7,079 bases of DNA from a bacterium. Lineage in GTDB: Bacteria > Bacillota > Clostridia > Oscillospirales > Acutalibacteraceae. Shown here piece after piece: positions 1 through 6,689 of the stretch (position 1 is the first letter of the stretch; every line of letters begins with the position of its first letter). A model generated the notes under the pieces. It had not been told where the DNA came from. It did not search any database and saw only the letters and a list, made by a program, of their open reading frames with translations. A program made the position numbers and the translations under genes. Location: the NCBI GenBank assembly GCA_020627425.1, contig JAHKXX010000177.1, positions 1-7,079 of the forward strand, written 5' to 3'.

Positions 1-30
1 ATCTGACAAAAAATTATGCTCGAAATCTGA

Positions 31-47
31 CGCACAATCTCTGTGCG
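31..47. repeat. 6-bp hairpin near left edge
   Basis: CGCACA (31-36) and TGTGCG (42-47) form a perfect 6-bp stem around the loop ATCTC. No T-run follows on either strand, so I do not call it an intrinsic terminator. ATCTGAC also occurs twice nearby, at 1-7 and 25-31. The role is unknown. Confidence 0.4.
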
Positions 48-134
48 GTGTTGCCTTAATTATTTTATGATTAAAAGTCGGTACACAAATAGTGCAGAGA
101 AATATATTTGCGTCCACTTAAAAGCAGCGCTAAG

Positions 135-151
135 CGCCGCCCTGAGCGGCG
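135..151. repeat. GC-rich hairpin CGCCGC/GCGGCG
   Basis: CGCCGC (135-140) and GCGGCG (146-151) form a 6-bp stem with loop CCTGA. An overlapping alternative, GCGC-TAA-GCGC (127-137), competes with it. It is part of the GC-rich structured block upstream of murD and has no T-tract. Confidence 0.5.
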
Positions 152-222
152 TGACGCGGAAAGAGAGGGACAATAAACCAAGCTCGTACGCGTGCCAAAA
201 TGGTTGGCGGTAACACCAACTA

Positions 223-280
223 CAGTGCGCGAATTGCTCAGCGCGAGCACGCGCATTGCTCAGCGCGAGCACGCGCACTG
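223..280. repeat. 9-bp inverted repeat enclosing the tandem repeat
   Basis: CAGTGCGCG (223-231) is the exact reverse complement of CGCGCACTG (272-280). Between the arms lie the two 22-bp units, each with its own 5-bp hairpin. The whole could fold as a closing stem with two identical side arms, a cruciform-like three-way structure. It ends 5 bp before the TTGAAG -35 box of the murD promoter. Confidence 0.75.
233..276. repeat. two perfect tandem copies of a 22-bp unit
   Basis: The unit begins ATTGCTCAGCGCGAGC and ends ACGCGC. It occurs at 233-254 and again, without mismatch, at 255-276. Each copy contains a small hairpin TGCTC-AGCGC-GAGCA (235-249 and 257-271). The pair sits only 9 bp upstream of the murD -35 box. 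Perfect identity suggests recent duplication or slippage, so copy number could vary between strains. Confidence 0.9.
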
Positions 281-285
281 CGCGA

Positions 286-314
286 TTGAAGTTTTGTTTT
301 TTATGTGATATAAT
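286..314 (+). promoter_or_regulatory. sigma-A promoter of the murD operon
   Basis: TTGAAG (286-291, 4 of 6 to TTGACA) and a perfect TATAAT (309-314) are separated by 17 bp. An extended -10 TG (306-307) precedes the TATAAT, and the spacer is T-rich. Transcription would start near 321, giving a leader of about 60 nt. A good ribosome binding site, AGGAG (369-373), lies 8 nt before the murD ATG. It is the only convincing promoter I see before the six-gene run. Confidence 0.75.
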
Positions 315-381
315 ATTTGTGTTTGGCAGGGAGTAATTCATTTTACTGCTTATGATAACTAAATAAAAAGGAGATTTCTTT

Positions 382-1773
382 ATGGACAGTATAGAGAGAA
401 GGCTTTGGGAGTTTAAAAATAAAACCGTGGCACTGTGCGGAATAGGCGGCAGTAATCTGCCGCTGATAAAGCTCTTCAAGAAATACGGGGCAAGAGTTCT
501 GGCGTGCGATAAAAGAGAAAGAGAGGCTCTCGGAGAAAATGCCGATAAGGCTGTAGAGTACGGAGCAGAGCTGAGACTGGGAGAAGGCTATCTTCAATTG
601 CCGGATGCGGATATTATTTTCAGAACACCCGGTATGAGGTTTTATTCCGATGAACTGAATGACCTGAGAAAAGACGGCAAGATCGTTACAAGCGAGATGG
701 AAATGTTCTTTGACCTTTGTCCGTGTAAAACGATCGCCGTTACCGGCAGCGACGGAAAAACAACTACTACAACAATTATCTCTGAGCTTCTTAAGGCTGA
801 CGGCTATAACGTACACCTCGGCGGTAACATAGGTAAGCCCCTGCTGCCGGAAATAGAGAGTATATCACCTGATGATGTGGCTGTGGTGGAACTGTCAAGC
901 TTTCAGCTTATCTCTATGAGAAAAAGCCCGGATATTGCAGTGGTGACAAATCTTGCGCCTAATCACCTGGATATACATAAGGATATGCAGGAATATATCG
1001 ACTCAAAGAAGAATATCATCCTTCACCAGAATGCTTTTTCAAAGGCTGTGCTGAACCTTGATAACGATATATCCCGTTCGTTCGGTGAATTTACCAGAGG
1101 TCAGACATTTTTCTTTTCGCGCAGAGAAAAAACCGATAACGGCGCATATATGACTGAGGACGGAAAAATAATGATGAATTATTACGGCGATGAGACCTAT
1201 ATTATGGATGCATCCCGTATAAAGATCCCCGGGCTGCATAATATAGAAAACTACCTTGCCGCGATCAGCGCAGTATGGGGTATGGTATCCACGGATACAA
1301 TTGTAAAAACTGCCGAAAGCTTCGGCGGAGTAGAGCATAGATCAGAGCTTGTCAGGGTCTTTGAGGGAGTATCCTACTATAACGACGCTATCGGTACCAG
1401 CCCTACAAGAACACTGAAGGGTACCTTGTCTCTGTTTGACAGAAAAATTATTCTCATAGCAGGCGGCTATGATAAAAAGATCCCCTATGATGAGCTCGGG
1501 TTCGCTATACCCGAAAAGGTACGCGTGCTTATTCTTTTCGGAGCGACTGCCGATAAGATAGAGGAGGCAACAAAAAAATCCCCTGCCTACAGTGAAAACA
1601 ACCCCGTTATCATCAGGGTCAATAATATGGAGGAGGCTGTGGCTGCGGCAAGAGAAAATGCGACGCAGGGTGATATAGTTTCTATGTCTCCTGCAAGCGC
1701 AAGCTTTGATATGTACAAAAATTTTGCCGAAAAGGGTATACACTTTAAAAACATAGTCAACAGCCTTAAATAA
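382..1773 (+). CDS. murD: UDP-N-acetylmuramoyl-L-alanine--D-glutamate ligase (MurD)
   Basis: Cytoplasmic peptidoglycan-precursor enzyme that joins D-glutamate to UDP-MurNAc-L-Ala using ATP. At 463 residues it is slightly longer than E. coli MurD (438). The N-terminal nucleotide-sugar domain is about 1-110. The central ATPase domain has the P-loop TGSDGKTTT (121-129), the MurD signature ELSSFQL (170-176), NLAPNHLDIH (190-199) and a probable carbamylated lysine K209 in YIDSK. GLHNIENYLAA (284-294) leads into the C-terminal domain. There SPASASFDMYKNF (436-448) supplies S441 and F448, equivalents of the E. coli D-Glu-binding S415 and F422. The E. coli NDSKAT motif reads NDAIGT here (334-339), so its lysine is an isoleucine; from memory, clostridial MurDs often share this. 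The start is set by AGGAG 8 nt upstream. It is first in the operon and sits outside a cell-wall (dcw) cluster. Confidence 0.95.
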   Translation: MDSIERRLWEFKNKTVALCGIGGSNLPLIKLFKKYGARVLACDKREREALGENADKAVEYGAELRLGEGYLQLPDADIIFRTPGMRFYSDELNDLRKDGKIVTSEMEMFFDLCPCKTIAVTGSDGKTTTTTIISELLKADGYNVHLGGNIGKPLLPEIESISPDDVAVVELSSFQLISMRKSPDIAVVTNLAPNHLDIHKDMQEYIDSKKNIILHQNAFSKAVLNLDNDISRSFGEFTRGQTFFFSRREKTDNGAYMTEDGKIMMNYYGDETYIMDASRIKIPGLHNIENYLAAISAVWGMVSTDTIVKTAESFGGVEHRSELVRVFEGVSYYNDAIGTSPTRTLKGTLSLFDRKIILIAGGYDKKIPYDELGFAIPEKVRVLILFGATADKIEEATKKSPAYSENNPVIIRVNNMEEAVAAARENATQGDIVSMSPASASFDMYKNFAEKGIHFKNIVNSLK

Positions 1774-1775
1774 CC

Positions 1776-1782
1776 GGGGTGA
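1776..1782 (+). promoter_or_regulatory. ribosome binding site that bears on the M42-1 start
   Basis: GGGGTGA is the only Shine-Dalgarno-like sequence before the first M42 gene, and it overlaps the annotated GTG start (1779). It therefore fits better as the site for the in-frame TTG at 1788 (5-nt spacer), or less well for the ATG at 1797 (14 nt). The protein may be 3 to 6 residues shorter than drawn. Confidence 0.45.
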
Positions 1783-2798
1783 ATCAATTGTTTGAAATGC
1801 TAAGTACTCTCTGTGTTGATAAGGGTATCAGCGGCAGAGAATCTGAAATGACGGAAATAATAAAAGATCTTCTTGACGGCTGTGCAGAGGTCGAGATTGA
1901 TAATTCGGGAAATATCATTGCCTCTGTGGGTGATAAAAACGCCGATAAGCATATTATGCTTGATGCGCATACAGACCGTATCGGTCTTACCGTTACATAT
2001 ATAGGGGAGGGCGGCTTTGTTAAAGCCGAGCCTGTCGGTGGTATAGACCTTCGTACACTTCCGGGAAGTGCAGTAACTATTGTCGGAAAAGAAAACGTGA
2101 CAGCAGTCATCTGTACTGAGCCGCCGCATCTCAGTAAAGGAGACGCAGAGCTCTCACGGGATAAAATATGGATAGATACGGGTCTCAGTGAAGAAAAGGT
2201 TAAAGAAATAATATCGCCCGGAGACAGCGTTTATCTCTACGGCAGACCGACAAGGCTGCTGAGTGATATTGTTGCCGCTCCGGCTCTTGATAACCGCGCA
2301 GGCATGGCAGTGCTGATAAAGACAGCCCGTTTGTTAAAAGGTAAACCGCTGCCTGTACGTCTTTCACTTGTATTTACCGTACAGGAGGAGACGGGCGAGC
2401 TTGGTGCAGGAACCTCTGCATTTTCTCTTGCTCCTGATGAAGCGATCATAGTTGATGCGGATTTTGCAGTAGAGGTCGGAGTGATGAAATCTCATAGCGG
2501 ACCTTTTGGTAAATGTGTAATGCTGACGCTTTCTCCGACAGTTTCTAAAGAGATGAACAGCAAACTGAAGGAGCTTGCAGGACAGCTCGGTATAGAGCTT
2601 GCCTATGAAGTGACAGGCGGAGCTACCGGTACGGACGCGGACAGGATCTCTCTCTCCCGGGGCGGCGTAAGAACAGCAGTGCTCTCCTATCCGCTGAAAA
2701 ATATGCATACTCAATGCGAGGCTGTGGCTCTGTGTGACCTTGAGAACACTGCACGACTGCTTGCGGAATATGTACTTACGGGAGGGCTTGACCTATGA
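1779..2798 (+). CDS. M42 family metallo-aminopeptidase, paralogue 1
   Basis: Probable cytoplasmic di-metal aminopeptidase of family M42 (glutamyl aminopeptidase/TET/endoglucanase M-like), 339 residues, normal for the family. All expected metal and catalytic residues are visible with TET-like spacing: H64 and D66 in DAHTDRIG, D171 in ALDNRAG, E203-E204 in VQEETGELG, D226 in IIVDAD, and H310 in KNMHTQCE. The segment PPHLSKGDAE (115-124) belongs to the small regulatory domain inserted in M42 proteins. M42 enzymes usually assemble into large tetrahedral dodecamers that degrade peptides. Substrate specificity cannot be read from sequence. It begins 5 nt after the murD stop, and its start is ambiguous (GTG 1779, TTG 1788 or ATG 1797). 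Its stop overlaps the start of the next M42 gene, implying translational coupling. Confidence 0.88.
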   Translation: MNQLFEMLSTLCVDKGISGRESEMTEIIKDLLDGCAEVEIDNSGNIIASVGDKNADKHIMLDAHTDRIGLTVTYIGEGGFVKAEPVGGIDLRTLPGSAVTIVGKENVTAVICTEPPHLSKGDAELSRDKIWIDTGLSEEKVKEIISPGDSVYLYGRPTRLLSDIVAAPALDNRAGMAVLIKTARLLKGKPLPVRLSLVFTVQEETGELGAGTSAFSLAPDEAIIVDADFAVEVGVMKSHSGPFGKCVMLTLSPTVSKEMNSKLKELAGQLGIELAYEVTGGATGTDADRISLSRGGVRTAVLSYPLKNMHTQCEAVALCDLENTARLLAEYVLTGGLDL

Positions 2799-3826
2799 TA
2801 GATCTTGTTCTTTTAGAAAAGCTCTGTACAGCCTACGGTATCTCGGGTGACGAATCACAGATACGGGATATAATAAAGGAAGAGATAAAGGACTTTGCCG
2901 ATAGTATAAAAACAGACAATATGGGTAACCTTCTGGTCTTTAAGCGCGGCAGAAAAAGAGCCGCAAAAAAGCTTCTTGTCAGCGCTCATATGGACGAGGT
3001 AGGCTTTATAGTAACATATATAAATGAAAACGGTACAATGAAATTTGCTCCTGTCGGCGGTATAATCGACAGCGCAGCAGCGTCACGATATGTCAGAATA
3101 GGTAAAAACAATATAAGCGGCATAGTAAATGCCGTACCCATCCATGTCCTCGGCGACGCAGAAAGAAAGAAAAGCACCCCTGTATCAGACCTACAGATAG
3201 ATATAGGTGCCGAAAGCCGCGAACAGGCGGAAAAATATATCAGTCTCGGCGACAGCATAGTATTTGACGCACCGTTTGAAATAAAGGACGGCAGAATAAT
3301 ATCAAAGGCAATAGACGACAGGCTTGGCTGTCTTGTTTTGATAGAAATGATAAAGTCAGAGCTTCCCTGCGATATGTATTTCAGCTTTGTCGTACAGGAG
3401 GAAGTAGGTCTTCGCGGTTCAAGGGCAGCAGCCTTTATGACAGCGCCGGACTGCGCTGTAATTGTCGAAGGCACTACCGCGTCCGACGTACCCTTCTGCG
3501 AGAATGAAAACAGGGTATGCTGTGTGGGTAAAGGTGCGGTCGTGTCCTTTATGGACAGGGCTACTATCTATGATAAGGAATACTATGATATGGCGATGGA
3601 CCTTGCAAGGGAAAAAAATATCCCCGTACAGACCAAAACAAAAATAGCCGGCGGCAACGACGCAGGAGCCATCAGCGTTTCGCGTACAGGTGTAAGGACT
3701 GCCGCGGTGTCGGTACCGTGCAGATATATACATTCCGCAAGCAGTATAGCGTCGGTTTCGGATGCACAAAGCGTTTATGACCTTGTATACCTGCTTTCGG
3801 AACAAATGGCGGAGCCGGTAGAATAG
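2795..3826 (+). CDS. M42 family metallo-aminopeptidase, paralogue 2
   Basis: Second M42-type aminopeptidase, 343 residues, clearly related to but divergent from its upstream neighbour. Conserved residues are H65 and D67 in SAHMDEVG, D174 in AIDDRLG, E202-E203 in VQEEVGLRG, E225 in VIVEGTTASD, and H313 in CRYIHS. The fourth metal ligand is therefore Glu (VEGT) where paralogue 1 has Asp (VDAD), and the bridging-Asp motif is DDR, not DNR. Both are seen within the family, so I expect an active enzyme. The ATG overlaps the preceding stop as ATGA (2795-2798), with GGAGG (2781-2785) 9 nt upstream, so the two are almost certainly co-translated. Likely cytoplasmic peptide trimming, possibly in a complex with paralogue 1. 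Confidence 0.88.
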   Translation: MIDLVLLEKLCTAYGISGDESQIRDIIKEEIKDFADSIKTDNMGNLLVFKRGRKRAAKKLLVSAHMDEVGFIVTYINENGTMKFAPVGGIIDSAAASRYVRIGKNNISGIVNAVPIHVLGDAERKKSTPVSDLQIDIGAESREQAEKYISLGDSIVFDAPFEIKDGRIISKAIDDRLGCLVLIEMIKSELPCDMYFSFVVQEEVGLRGSRAAAFMTAPDCAVIVEGTTASDVPFCENENRVCCVGKGAVVSFMDRATIYDKEYYDMAMDLAREKNIPVQTKTKIAGGNDAGAISVSRTGVRTAAVSVPCRYIHSASSIASVSDAQSVYDLVYLLSEQMAEPVE

Positions 3827-3828
3827 TT

Positions 3829-4581
3829 ATGATAAGCTATGTTGATGAAAAAACCATACACGACTTCAAAGCCATGTGCACGCTTAGTAATGTTTACTGT
3901 GCGCGTATCGGCTGTGCCTTTGACAGCTTCGGTCAGGGCTTTTGCGGAAATGACTTCTGGATACAGCTGTCTGACGGCTTGCCGGTATCACTCATAATGA
4001 AATGCGCTGGCGATGCTACCGTATTACTTACGGAGAAAAGTGATGAAGACGAGCTTGCCGAATTTATCCGAATTATCGGATGTAAAACACTTTCTTCCTC
4101 AAGACCTTTTTCGGATGAATATATCTATAATGAAAGTGTTGTCATGAAGCTCCAAAAACTCAAAAGCATTGACTGCCCATTTAAAATCACCGACTGCCCC
4201 GAGCTTAACAGTGTGTATGATCTGCTGTGCTGCTGCGAAGTTCTTGCCGTACCAGACAGGGAAGACTTTATTCTTGATATGTCTCACAAATTACGCCACG
4301 GTACGGCTTTTATAAGAGCAGCAGAGGATGACAGCGGCAACCTGTTGTCATGTGCTATGACGGTCGGCATGAATCACTCCTGTGCCGTTATAGGAGCCGT
4401 TGCAGTAAGACCGGATATGAGACGACAGGGACTCGGCAGCGCTGCGGTCATATCACTTGCAGAGCTGCTGAAGGAAAAGGATATTTATATTATAAGAGAG
4501 AAAGGAAAAAACAGTGAGTTCTACAAATCACTGGGATTTGAGGACAGCGGTATTTTTGTATCGGGTCACTGTAGGGGATAA
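3829..4581 (+). CDS. GNAT family N-acetyltransferase, Cys-rich
   Basis: A 250-residue protein with a C-terminal GNAT fold (about 118-250). The acetyl-CoA-binding motif A is VAVRPDMRRQGLGSAA (191-206), with the RRQGLG pyrophosphate loop. The late motif NSEFYKSLGFEDSG (228-241) is typical of GNATs. The first 115 residues match nothing I recognise and may be a divergent or degenerate GNAT half. The protein has 14 cysteines, including CCC at 134-136, which is high for a cytoplasmic enzyme of this size. The acceptor substrate is unknown; a small molecule, amine or peptide N-terminus are all possible. Only 2 nt separate it from the upstream stop, with a weak ribosome binding site (GGCGGAG, 14 nt away), so it probably depends on translation of paralogue 2. 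Its stop shares one base with the next start. Confidence 0.85.
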   Translation: MISYVDEKTIHDFKAMCTLSNVYCARIGCAFDSFGQGFCGNDFWIQLSDGLPVSLIMKCAGDATVLLTEKSDEDELAEFIRIIGCKTLSSSRPFSDEYIYNESVVMKLQKLKSIDCPFKITDCPELNSVYDLLCCCEVLAVPDREDFILDMSHKLRHGTAFIRAAEDDSGNLLSCAMTVGMNHSCAVIGAVAVRPDMRRQGLGSAAVISLAELLKEKDIYIIREKGKNSEFYKSLGFEDSGIFVSGHCRG

Positions 4582-5843
4582 TGATGGATATACCGTTTTA
4601 TAAAACAGACTCTATGGTTCTTGAAAAGGCTGACGAGGCTATGCAGATGATAGAGCCAATGCTGAAAAAGACCGATGAGATCACGGAATATAACCAGTTG
4701 AAGATGCTCAGAGCCTTTCAGAAAGCCCGGGTCAGCGAGACCTGTTTTGCTGCGTCTACGGGCTATGGCTACGGTGACAGAGGCAGAGAGGCTCTTGACA
4801 GCGTTTATGCCGAGGTCTTTGACGCCGAGGACGCTCTTGTACGTCACAACTTCGCAAGCGGTACACATACGCTTACAGTTGCGCTGTTCGGTGTTCTGCG
4901 TCCGGGAGACACTATGATCTCGGTAACTGGAACGCCCTATGATACTCTTCAGGGCGTCATAGGCGCATGGGGTCAGAGCAGCGGCTCGTTAAAGGAATTT
5001 GGTATCAACTATGACCAGGTAGAGCTTTTGCCGGACGGCACAGTGGATTATGAAGAAATAAAAGGGCGTATAAAAAAAGATACAAAAATGGTCTATATAC
5101 AGCGCTCACGCGGATATTCTCTGAGACCCACTCTGACAAGTGCCGAGATAAAAAAGATTGCCGATATAGCTCATAGTATTGCTCCCGGCTGTATAGTAAT
5201 GCTTGATAACTGCTACGGCGAATATGTAGAAAAAACCACTCCCGGAGAGATAGGGGTAGACCTTTTTGCAGGCTCTCTGATAAAAAATCCCGGCGGCGGT
5301 ATCGCTCCTACAGGCGGATATATAGCAGGAAAAAAGGAGCTTGTCGAGATGTGCAGCTATCGTCTGACAACTCCCGGCACCGGCAAGGAAATCGGCTGTA
5401 CTCTCGGAAACAACAGAGAACTGTTTATGGGTACTTTCAGCGCTCCGCACGTTACCGGAGAGGCTGTAAAGACCGCGATATTCACTTCCGCTCTGTATCA
5501 GCTTCTCGGATTTGAAGTCACTCCGCACTATGACGAAACACGCGGAGATATTATACAGGCAATACTTCTGCAAAACGAAGAGAGGCTTGTCAGATTCTGT
5601 CAGGGCGTACAAAAGGCTTCTCCGATCGATTCCTTTGTCACACCGGAGCCTTGGGATATGCCCGGATATGACAGCAAGGTAATAATGGCTGCCGGAGCCT
5701 TCACCCTCGGTTCCTCTATAGAAATATCAGCCGATGCGCCGCTAAGAGAGCCTTTTGCTGTCTGGATGCAGGGTGCCTTGAATTTTCATACCGGACGGCT
5801 TGCGTCCGTGCTTGCTGCACAAAATATTATGAGTATCAGATAA
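4581..5843 (+). CDS. PLP-dependent methionine gamma-lyase family protein ('aluminium resistance' type)
   Basis: A 420-residue fold-type I pyridoxal-phosphate enzyme of the Pfam Met_gamma_lyase/'aluminium resistance protein' family, full length for that family. Visible features are the phosphate-binding SGTHT (93-97), LDNCYGEY (208-215) with D209 expected to contact the PLP ring nitrogen, and GSLIKNPGGG (231-240), where K235 should form the Schiff base. The glycine-rich run after the lysine and the ending TGRLAS.LAAQ are also family-like. Members are annotated as lyases or transferases of sulfur amino acids, but the reaction is poorly established and the aluminium link is historical. The ATG overlaps the GNAT stop as TAATG. 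AGGGG (4573-4577) is only 3 nt from this ATG but 6 nt from the next, at 4584, which may be the true start. It lies in the same operon as the flanking genes. Confidence 0.88.
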   Translation: MMDIPFYKTDSMVLEKADEAMQMIEPMLKKTDEITEYNQLKMLRAFQKARVSETCFAASTGYGYGDRGREALDSVYAEVFDAEDALVRHNFASGTHTLTVALFGVLRPGDTMISVTGTPYDTLQGVIGAWGQSSGSLKEFGINYDQVELLPDGTVDYEEIKGRIKKDTKMVYIQRSRGYSLRPTLTSAEIKKIADIAHSIAPGCIVMLDNCYGEYVEKTTPGEIGVDLFAGSLIKNPGGGIAPTGGYIAGKKELVEMCSYRLTTPGTGKEIGCTLGNNRELFMGTFSAPHVTGEAVKTAIFTSALYQLLGFEVTPHYDETRGDIIQAILLQNEERLVRFCQGVQKASPIDSFVTPEPWDMPGYDSKVIMAAGAFTLGSSIEISADAPLREPFAVWMQGALNFHTGRLASVLAAQNIMSIR

Positions 5844-5844
5844 A

Positions 5845-5851
5845 AAGGAGG
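5845..5851 (+). promoter_or_regulatory. strong ribosome binding site of deoD
   Basis: AAGGAGG, a full anti-16S match, lies 7 nt before the deoD ATG and 1 nt after the upstream stop. It is the strongest site in the operon, so deoD can be translated well independently of the upstream gene. Confidence 0.85.
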
Positions 5852-5858
5852 CTTTTTT

Positions 5859-6572
5859 ATGAGTACACCACACAACAGGGCAGAGAAGGGCGCTTTTGCA
5901 AAAACAGTTCTTATGCCCGGAGATCCGCTGAGGGCTAAGTATATAGCTGAAAAATTCCTTGACTCCCCGACTCTTGTCAATGATGTCCGTGGTATGCTAG
6001 GGTTTACGGGCAGCTATAAGGGCAAGCCCGTGTCTGTTATGGCAAGCGGAATGGGTATGCCATCTATTGGTATCTATTCCTATGAGCTGTATAATTATTA
6101 TGATGTTGATAATATTATCCGTATAGGTACTGCCGGCGCCATAAGCGAAGAGCTTCACCTGCGCGATGTCGTGCTTGCTATGTCCTGTGCTACCAATTCT
6201 TCCTTTGCCCGTCAGTACAGACTGCCGGGGACCCCTGCGCCGACCTGTTCCTTTGATCTTCTGAGGACGGCATACGAATGCGCCGGGAGAATGAAAAAAA
6301 GTGTGAGGGTAGGCTCTGTTTTCTGTTCCGATGTCTTTTATGACGACTCAAATTCTCTTGCCGAATGGAAAAAGCTCGGTATACTTGCCATAGAGATGGA
6401 GAGTGCCGCGCTTTATCTGACAGCGGCAAGGCTGTCAAAAAATGCTCTTTGTATCTGCACTGTTTCCGACTGTCCTCTGACCGGTGAGGAATGCAGTGCA
6501 CAGGAACGTGAGAAAAGCTTTGATGATATGATAATTATAGCTCTTGAAACGTCTGCCGATATCACCCGGTAA
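5859..6572 (+). CDS. deoD: purine nucleoside phosphorylase, DeoD type
   Basis: Cytoplasmic enzyme of purine salvage that cleaves (deoxy)nucleosides with phosphate to give free base and ribose-1-phosphate. At 237 residues it nearly equals E. coli DeoD (239), the hexameric class. Expected active-site residues are present: H5 (TPHN), the phosphate loop GDPLR (21-25, R25), R44 in NDVRGM, R88 and T91 in RIGT, E179-M180-E181 at the ribose site, S203-D204 in TVSDC for the purine base, and R217 in QERE. Asp at 204 is typical of enzymes that accept both 6-oxo and 6-amino purines. T91 replaces the E. coli serine conservatively. It begins 15 nt after the PLP gene and is probably the last gene of the operon, although no clear terminator follows. 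Confidence 0.95.
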   Translation: MSTPHNRAEKGAFAKTVLMPGDPLRAKYIAEKFLDSPTLVNDVRGMLGFTGSYKGKPVSVMASGMGMPSIGIYSYELYNYYDVDNIIRIGTAGAISEELHLRDVVLAMSCATNSSFARQYRLPGTPAPTCSFDLLRTAYECAGRMKKSVRVGSVFCSDVFYDDSNSLAEWKKLGILAIEMESAALYLTAARLSKNALCICTVSDCPLTGEECSAQEREKSFDDMIIIALETSADITR

Positions 6573-6645
6573 AGCTCTTTTTCGCCACCACCCTGCGGTA
6601 AAACGCCTGTGCTCCTGCAAAAAATGATTATAAAAGCGGAAAATG

Positions 6646-6681
6646 ACCGTAAATAACTGTAAATATCACGACTTTAACGGT
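6646..6681. repeat. 10-bp tandem repeat and short inverted repeat upstream of the promoter
   Basis: ACCGTAAATA (6646-6655) is followed directly by ACTGTAAATA (6656-6665), one mismatch in ten. ACCGT (6646-6650) also pairs with ACGGT (6677-6681), and the flanking AAA/TTT extends this imperfectly. The sequence ends 8 bp before the -35 box, and a one-helical-turn repeat there could bind a regulator. No known operator is recognised. Confidence 0.4.
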
Positions 6682-6689
6682 TAATTATA

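Larger units (their letters stand above)
1..381. other. structured intergenic region upstream of murD
   Basis: There is no credible gene in these 381 bases. Two plus frames are open from the left edge and close at 57-59 (TAA) and 68-70 (TGA). Either could be the last codons of an upstream gene, but neither tail is recognisable. The rest is unusually rich in short GC hairpins (31-47, 135-151, 203-220, 223-280), which contrast with the AT-rich 50-120 and 285-381. GTTGG at 203-207 pairs with CCAAC at 216-220. Two minus-strand frames stay open across the block, but they have no ribosome binding site and read like translated repeat. A dispersed intergenic repeat ending in the murD promoter is the best reading; copy number elsewhere in the genome cannot be seen here. 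Confidence 0.6.

Noticed and set aside
31..47. Terminator of an upstream gene
   Set aside because: The 6-bp stem is followed by GTGTTGCC, with no T-run, and no upstream gene is visible.
1..70. C-terminal tail of an upstream gene
   Set aside because: Two plus frames are open from the edge, but neither can be preferred and neither tail is recognisable.
233..276. CRISPR array
   Set aside because: The two copies are directly adjacent with no spacer and are only 22 bp long, so this is a simple tandem duplication.
334..339. MurD active-site lesion (Lys of NDSKAT replaced by Ile)
   Set aside because: The other ligase motifs are intact and, from memory, clostridial MurDs commonly have NDS-I at this site, so I read it as a lineage variant. 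Positions here are residue numbers in MurD.
60..479. 139-residue minus-strand frame (with a 61-residue frame at 71-256)
   Set aside because: They run through a tandem repeat and hairpins, have no ribosome binding site, and the longer one is antisense to the start of murD and its promoter. Composition fits translated repeat, not a protein.
343..816. 157-residue minus-strand frame antisense to murD, and similar frames inside the other operon genes
   Set aside because: They are shadows of well-supported plus-strand genes, with no family resemblance and no ribosome binding sites.
6573..6645. Rho-independent terminator after deoD
   Set aside because: I found no GC-rich stem followed by T's; the T-run at 6577-6582 precedes any stem. 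Termination may lie further on or be Rho-dependent.
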